Made by a program: the position numbers and the translations under genes
Assembly: GCA_002914805.1 (NCBI GenBank)
Contig: JXTB01000117.1
Coordinates: 766,106 to 830,105, forward strand
Length of the DNA: 64,000 nt
Source of the DNA: Parasponia andersonii
Taxonomy: Eukaryota; Streptophyta; Magnoliopsida; Rosales; Cannabaceae
Direction: 5' to 3'
Shown here: positions 58,832 through 64,000 of the stretch, one piece after another
Layout: every line of letters begins with the position of its first letter
How positions within the stretch are numbered: position 1 is the first letter of the stretch
The notes under the pieces: generated by a model
What the model was told of the DNA's origin: nothing
Databases searched by the model: none
Seen by the model: only the letters and a program-made list of their open reading frames with translations

Positions 58832-61800
58832 TCATCTTAAGTGCAACATAAGCAGCTCTGGATTCTCGATTAGCTTCTTCCACTCGCTGCAAAATCTTGC
58901 AACAGTGGCTCCATCCAGAACTCGATGATCTGCACCTATATTAACCTGAGAAGAATATAAGGAAAAAAAAATATTAAACAGACACAAATCAGATTATAAG
59001 AGAGTGAACAACATCCAAAGCACAGTCGAAAAGAAGAAGGAAAAAAAATGCTCACCGTCATTATCGATGCAGGATATATATTTCCATCATCTGAAAATTG
59101 TGGAACCTTTTGAATTCTTCCAATCACGATGATGGAGACCTCAGGCAAGTTGAGAAGAGGGGAACCATACTTTCCACCAATTGCTCCAATATTGCTCAAA
59201 GTTATTGTTCCACCAGATATATCTCCAGGAGTAAGCTTGTTTTCTGATGCCAGTTGTTGTAACCTTGAAAGTTCCTTTGTTATCTAAATGCATTGGGAAA
59301 AAAAAATACTACTTAATAAAATTCATAATTTCCAGCACTGCACAAAAGTATTGTTTTGAAATCCTGAATTTCAAGCTAATACAATTTTTCCCCTCTACAT
59401 GTTGCCTTGCTCTCACCAGACAAGTATCTACACTACTAAGTAAAAGGAGGTACAAGTCACATTCGGAAAGTTACGTAGAACTAACCTCCATGATGGAAAG
59501 GGACTGAACATTCTTTATGTTTGGCACAACTAGACCATATGGTGTAGCCATGGCAACTCCTATATTGTGGGAACCTGTACAATAATTAACAATAACAAAG
59601 ACCGCAGTTTGAATCACAACTTGGGGAAAAGAAAGTACTTTAAGTAGATGTTATCTACTCTAGCATAATCAAAGATTTCACGGATTGGGTAGAAATAAGT
59701 TGACAAACCTTTAAGCACAACCTCAAGTGAGTCCTCATTGAAGCAACTATTCACCCAGGGAAATTTACCCAGGGCCACTGAAAGTGACTTTATCAATACT
59801 GGAAGGAAGGTGTATTTGACGTTTGGATCAGAATTATTACATTTGAAAGACTCTTTCAGCTCCACAAGTGCATCACAATTTATATCTTCAACATAATGAA
59901 AATGTGGAACTCTTGCAGCGATGCTCATAGATTGAACCATTTTACGCTGGAATCCCCTGAAACAACCGAATTTAAACAAATCAGTACAACTTAAATTCCT
60001 TCTGAAATAGACTGGTAACATTTGTATCCTACACATCTTAGAATGGCTTTTAAAATAAATATTTGCATTCAATATTACCTCAAAGAGACAGTCTTATCCT
60101 TATAGTTCTGTCTACCTCCAGCCGATGCATGTGCATAACTCTCATGTCCACCCAAAGCGTGCTCAGAATCAGAACTTGAGGAAGCAGATGTATCTTCTAT
60201 AATGCCCTTCTCAGCAGCATACTTGAGGATATCGTCTTTTACCACTCTCCCATCTTTTCCAGTTCCAAGAACACCGTTTATATCTATGCCATATTGCTTA
60301 GCAAGGACCCTAACAGCAGGTGTAGATAAAACTCCACCAATGTTATGTTTGTTCTGTTGAGAATCTACAGACTTAACACTTTCCAAATCCTTGTTAGTCT
60401 CTATTGAAGCCTGAAAATCCTCAACGGCCATTTTTAAAAGTGTCTCTCCAACCTGCCGATTCATTTAACTTTAATAACAAATGAGAGTCTATAAAAACTA
60501 AAAATAACGAAGTAAGAGGAATTTCAACGCTAATATGAGACGAAGGACTGAATTTCAAATCAATATAAAAGTAAAAATATCAGTTTACATTTCCAGGGTA
60601 AGCAATTCTACTCACCTTTACTATGTCTCCAGGAATATAAAAAATTTGAGCAACTCTTCCCTTGTAGCGACTTGTTATTTCAATGGTTGCTTTGTCACTC
60701 TGAACCTCACAAAGTGGTTGAAATTCATCAATTTGATCCCCCTGCAAAAAATGAAAATTATGTCTATTCCATCCAATTCTCTTAAAAAAGCACCAGGTCA
60801 TTATAAATATATATTACTAGATACACACATCTTCAAGATGGACAGTTGAAGGGAAAGATCTTCCTCATTGTATTAACATGAGAATGTCGTGTTCACTAGG
60901 GAGGAAGAAGCTTTACTTCCCTTGCCAGACAATGATCAAACCAACATAGCTATTTTGAGTTGAGGTGAATGTATTTCTTAAAACAGATTTGGTTAGAACT
61001 TTATCTTTTCTCTTTGGCTAGACATTCCTTTTAGACATGTTACATAGTCCATAGTCACATCTTATCTAGCAAAGCAGCACGTTCATCAGTATTGTCCCGG
61101 TTATATTAAACACAAATGTTAAGTTGAATGAATCCGGGGAAATAAGCGCATTAGTAATTCCAGAAGGGAGCAAAGCGAAAAAAGAAGACGGCATCGGTCC
61201 ACAAATTCAGCAAGCGTTCACCAAATATAAATGAACCAACAAACAAAAACCAACACAATATCTAAACAATCACCATCATATCTCACCTCTTTCACAAACC
61301 ATTTGAGAAGCTCACATTCAGCAATGCCTTCACCAGTCTGTGCCAGTGGTACATCAACCACCCCACCCGTTGCAAGATCAGCCACAGCAAGAGTAGAAAA
61401 GCAACCTCTATTCACAAAATGCGGAATCCTGAGCTGTAAAAGTTGGAAAAAAAAAATCAAATATGACGCGCATAACATGCTAATACCCTTAACCAATTAC
61501 GCCAAAAGAATCGCAAAGAAGATGATATCAGATTACAACTCTGCTTTACGAGCCACCAAAAACACACCAACATGATGGCAGGTCATGGACACACCCTGCT
61601 GCCACTCAACACCATAAAACTATAAGTTTCAAATTGTTTTTGGTCCTATAACCTTTCATAACCAATGTAGCAGCCCAGCTAGCCAATGAGCAGTGACACG
61701 GAGCCAGAAATTTTCTTAGGGGGCATGCACTAAAATTTTTTTAGCTAATTTTGAAACAAATTAGTTAATATAGACTAACATAGAATTAAAATGAGTTAAA

Positions 61801-62511
61801 AGAAATATTATCCAAAGCGAAGGTAAAACATAATATTTAAAAATAATATGAGTAAATTTCATAATTTTTTTTTAAAAAATAGTGGGTCTCGTTAAGGGCA
61901 TTATTAAATTTTTTTTTAATATAAAAAAGGGGCAAAAACTACAATTATAAAAATTCAGAGGCAAATAGTGGACAAAACTGAAATTTTGAAATAAAATTAG
62001 GGATAAAAATATAATTCTAAAAAAAGAGAGCGGTGTATTGGCTCCGTCTATCCCTATGAGTCTATGAGAACTAAAATAAGTTTCAGTCTTTAAGGTATTA
62101 AGCCTAAGCGAGCATCAAATTAAGTCACTTTAAGAAACTATTACCCCAAACCTCTCAACATGCAATTACATAATTCCATTAAAAAAAAAAAAAAAAAAAA
62201 AAGACTAAACAACAAACAGAAAGAGCAGTAAGGAAGTGTTACAATCATCAAACATTAAAATTGTTAAACTAGCTACCGGAAGATCAAATCCTGGAGTCAA
62301 AGCAAAGAAGACCCACCTGAGGAAAATCACCAGCGGGTCGAAACGACGCCGTAGTGGAAGAGAACCGAAGAAATGGATGAAGGCGGAGACTCTCCTCCGA
62401 GTGAGGTGGCGGCGCCTCCATAGCCGGACCTCGAGATGGCAGAGGAGAAAGGCGGCGGCGGCAGCCGCCTGAGACTGCGGCCCATCTCTGCCAGACCATC
62501 CGAGCGATCAT
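58832..62511 (-). CDS. BCE2: Branched-chain 2-oxoacid dehydrogenase E2 (dihydrolipoyl acyltransferase), mitochondrial (506 aa)
   Basis: Eight exons: 62511-62317, 61433-61287, 60741-60616, 60452-60079, 59956-59709, 59574-59486, 59283-59056 and 58945-58832; phases close to 506 codons. E2 carries lipoyl groups that take branched acyl units from E1 and pass them to CoA in Leu/Ile/Val breakdown. The first 65 residues (exon 1) are Arg/Ser-rich with few acids, a mitochondrial transit peptide. The lipoyl domain spans exons 2-3, with lipoyl-lysine K131 in SDKAT. The E3-binding domain is in exon 4 ([30 protein letters not shown]), followed by a Ser-rich linker. The catalytic domain occupies exons 5-8 and ends with HRVLDGA (H476, D480). 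The lipoyl fold and ADHRVLDGA favour the branched-chain enzyme over pyruvate or 2-oxoglutarate E2. AATAAA on the minus strand at 58815-58810 may serve polyadenylation. Intron 1 contains an inverted-repeat element. Confidence 0.95.
61690..62056. repeat. Inverted-repeat element in BCE2 intron 1
   Basis: The left end (GACACGGAGCCAGAAATTTT) and the reverse complement of the right end (TAGACGGAGCCAATACACC) share CGGAGCCA in inverted orientation. The interior is AT-rich. The GGAGCCA...GGGGGCA phrase is common at the ends of dispersed plant elements. Class not determined. Confidence 0.55.
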
Positions 62512-63049
62512 AGTGGTTAGGATTTTGGGTTCTAATTTCTATGGAGTAGGATTGTACGGACTGGAAGGAAGAGACGAAGAAGACGAGGATTTTAAAGACA
62601 CAACCAAAGCTGAGGTTAAGGTATAGTAATAGTATGAACGATTGCAGTTCCCAGAATTTGGATTAGCGCCAAATGGATTTGGCTTGCTGACGCTTCAAAT
62701 CACCATGCTTACCCATATGACGTGTCTAAACCATTTTTCCTAATTATATTACTAACTAAGCAATTTTCTTTTGGAAAATTAGGTTAAATATGCTCCGTAA
62801 TACGGGTCATATGCACAAGTTAAAAAATATTTGAAAAATATGCTTGCGAACGAAAATACCCTTACTAATACCTAGGAAAAAATATGTCTTTTTCCCTTAA
62901 ATTCCTCATTTCTCTCTCTCTCCAACTCTCTCTTTCGTCTCCTTATCTAAAGAGCTAAGAACCATCGCGTCGTTAACCGAGGAAGACGAAATCTCGTCGT
63001 GCCGTCTATCGTAAATCTCTCTCAGTGTTTAGGATTACGTTGAGAAAAA
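62512..63049. promoter_or_regulatory. Upstream region shared by BCE2 and a possible rightward gene
   Basis: Contains the BCE2 promoter (minus strand) and, from about 62910, a CT-rich stretch and a GC-richer segment leading to ATG at 63050. No TATA box could be chosen with confidence. Confidence 0.4.
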
Positions 63050-63067
63050 TGAGTCCCCAAAAGAAAG
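63050..63067 (+). other. Possible first exon of a rightward gene (very tentative)
   Basis: ATG AGT CCC CAA AAG AAA is followed at once by GTAAGC, a good 5' splice site, after a leader-like CT-rich sequence. If real, the TCGA array to the right would lie in its first intron. The window ends before any confirming exon. Confidence 0.25.
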
Positions 63068-63159
63068 TAAGCAAAATCTGATTTGAGGGTTTTATTTTTT
63101 TTTAATTTAGGGCATTTGTAGTAGAAGACGATTTAGAAATTTTTCACTTCATTCCGACA

Positions 63160-64000
63160 TTTTTTTGATGCATTTTCGATTAGCTAGTCTAAATTTTCGA
63201 TCATATTTCGATGAGTATGGCTGAAAATAGTACCGGAAAATCACGCGAAATTCGACGTGTTTTCGATGGTATTTCGACGTAGTTTCGATGGTATTTCGAC
63301 TTGGTTTTGATTTACAGAGTCGAAATTTCGATACCTTTTCGATGATATTTAAAAGAGAAATTAGATTAAATATGCTCTGTATTCTCTATTAAATAGATAA
63401 AATAAACTTTCGATGTTATTTCGACTGTGTTTCGATTTTATTTCGATGAGGTTTGGATGAATAGTGCTGCAATTTCGATACATTTTCCATGACATTTAAA
63501 GCTAATTTGTCTTTTAAAATAGAAAAAAAGGCTGCTCTAAATTTTCGATGACAGTTCGATGATATTCGATGGTATTTCGACTGTGTTTCGATTTACAGTC
63601 GAAATTTCGATACCTTTTCGATAGTATTTCGACTGTGTTTCGATTTTATTTCGATGAATAGTGCTGAAATTTCGATACATTTTCGATGACATTTTAAAAT
63701 AGAAAATCTAAATTTTCGATGTTAGTTCGACTGTTTTTCGATCACAGTTCGATGATATTCGATGGTATTTTGACGTGTTTTCGATGGTATTTCGACGTAT
63801 TTTCGATGGTATTTCGACTGTGTTTCGATTTACAGAGTCGAAATTTCGATACCCTTCGAAATAGGTTTTTTACAGTATTTCGATACATTTTCGATGACAA
63901 TTTAAAATAGAAAATAAGGCTGGTCTAAATTTTCGATGTTAGTTCGACTGTTTTTCGATCACAGTTCGATGACCTGTTCTCTTCTTTAATCTTTTTTCGA
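63160..64000. repeat. TTTCGA-based tandem array with higher-order structure
   Basis: Short units such as TTTCGATGGTATTTCGAC recur dozens of times. They are organised in longer blocks marked by CTAAATTTTCGATG (about 63538, 63711 and 63928) and by the perfect palindrome TCGAAATTTCGA (63320-63331, 63599-63610 and 63838-63849). The array runs beyond the window. It has an unusually high density of CpG for this AT-rich sequence and no coding potential. Confidence 0.85.

Noticed and set aside
63160-64000. CRISPR array
   Set aside because: Units are contiguous and variable with no unique spacers of fixed length, and the DNA is plant nuclear.

Overview
The window is nuclear DNA of a flowering plant, most likely a eudicot. 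It is AT-rich, has compact GT-AG introns, plant-specific gene families (ATL RING-H2, GEX2), plant-type Ty1/copia and Ty3/gypsy LTR elements, MITE-like inverted repeats and many TA, GA and CT microsatellites. The genus cannot be read from sequence alone; a rosid of the Rosales type is only an impression. No rRNA, tRNA, CRISPR or bacterial feature was seen.

Layout of the genes. (1) A single-exon RING-H2 ATL ubiquitin ligase, 1423-2412 (-). (2) A two-exon gene for a small basic plant protein of unknown function, 9427-10074 (+). (3) Two intact three-exon soluble epoxide hydrolases, EH1 at 16163-21348 (+) and EH2 at 32468-33690 (+), with a gutted third copy between them at about 31150-31908. (4) Two intact seven-exon FAHD1-type acylpyruvate hydrolases in tandem on the minus strand, 34278-36636 and 38071-40690. 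(5) A 16-exon GAMETE EXPRESSED 2 (GEX2) gene, 40978-46134 (-), encoding 1075 residues. (6) An eight-exon mitochondrial branched-chain 2-oxoacid dehydrogenase E2 gene (BCE2/DIN3 type), 58832-62511 (-). All exon junctions given were placed by eye from GT-AG sites, reading-frame phase and family similarity, and the phases close across every gene.

The spaces between genes are mostly repeats. EH1 intron 1 has grown to 3.8 kb through a 2.0-kb solo gypsy LTR with a perfect 5-bp target duplication plus a foldback element. Between EH1 and EH2 lie a decayed or non-autonomous gypsy element, an AT-rich MITE-like element, two old tandem duplications and the EH relic. Upstream of GEX2 is a nearly complete but dead copia element (46785-55651), itself interrupted by two solo LTRs of different families; removing them restores a normal length of about 4.9 kb. 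The right end (about 63160-64000) enters a CpG-dense array built on TTTCGA motifs, which runs off the window.

The genes do not form an operon or an evident pathway. From memory, the grouping of ATL, epoxide hydrolase and FAH-family genes resembles duplicated Arabidopsis segments on chromosomes 3 and 4, so the left and middle parts may be conserved synteny with local tandem duplication. I found no convincing new multi-gene system. The most unusual items are the TCGA array, a hairpin with a compensatory base change between two tandem copies, and the promoter-plus-3'-end epoxide hydrolase relic.
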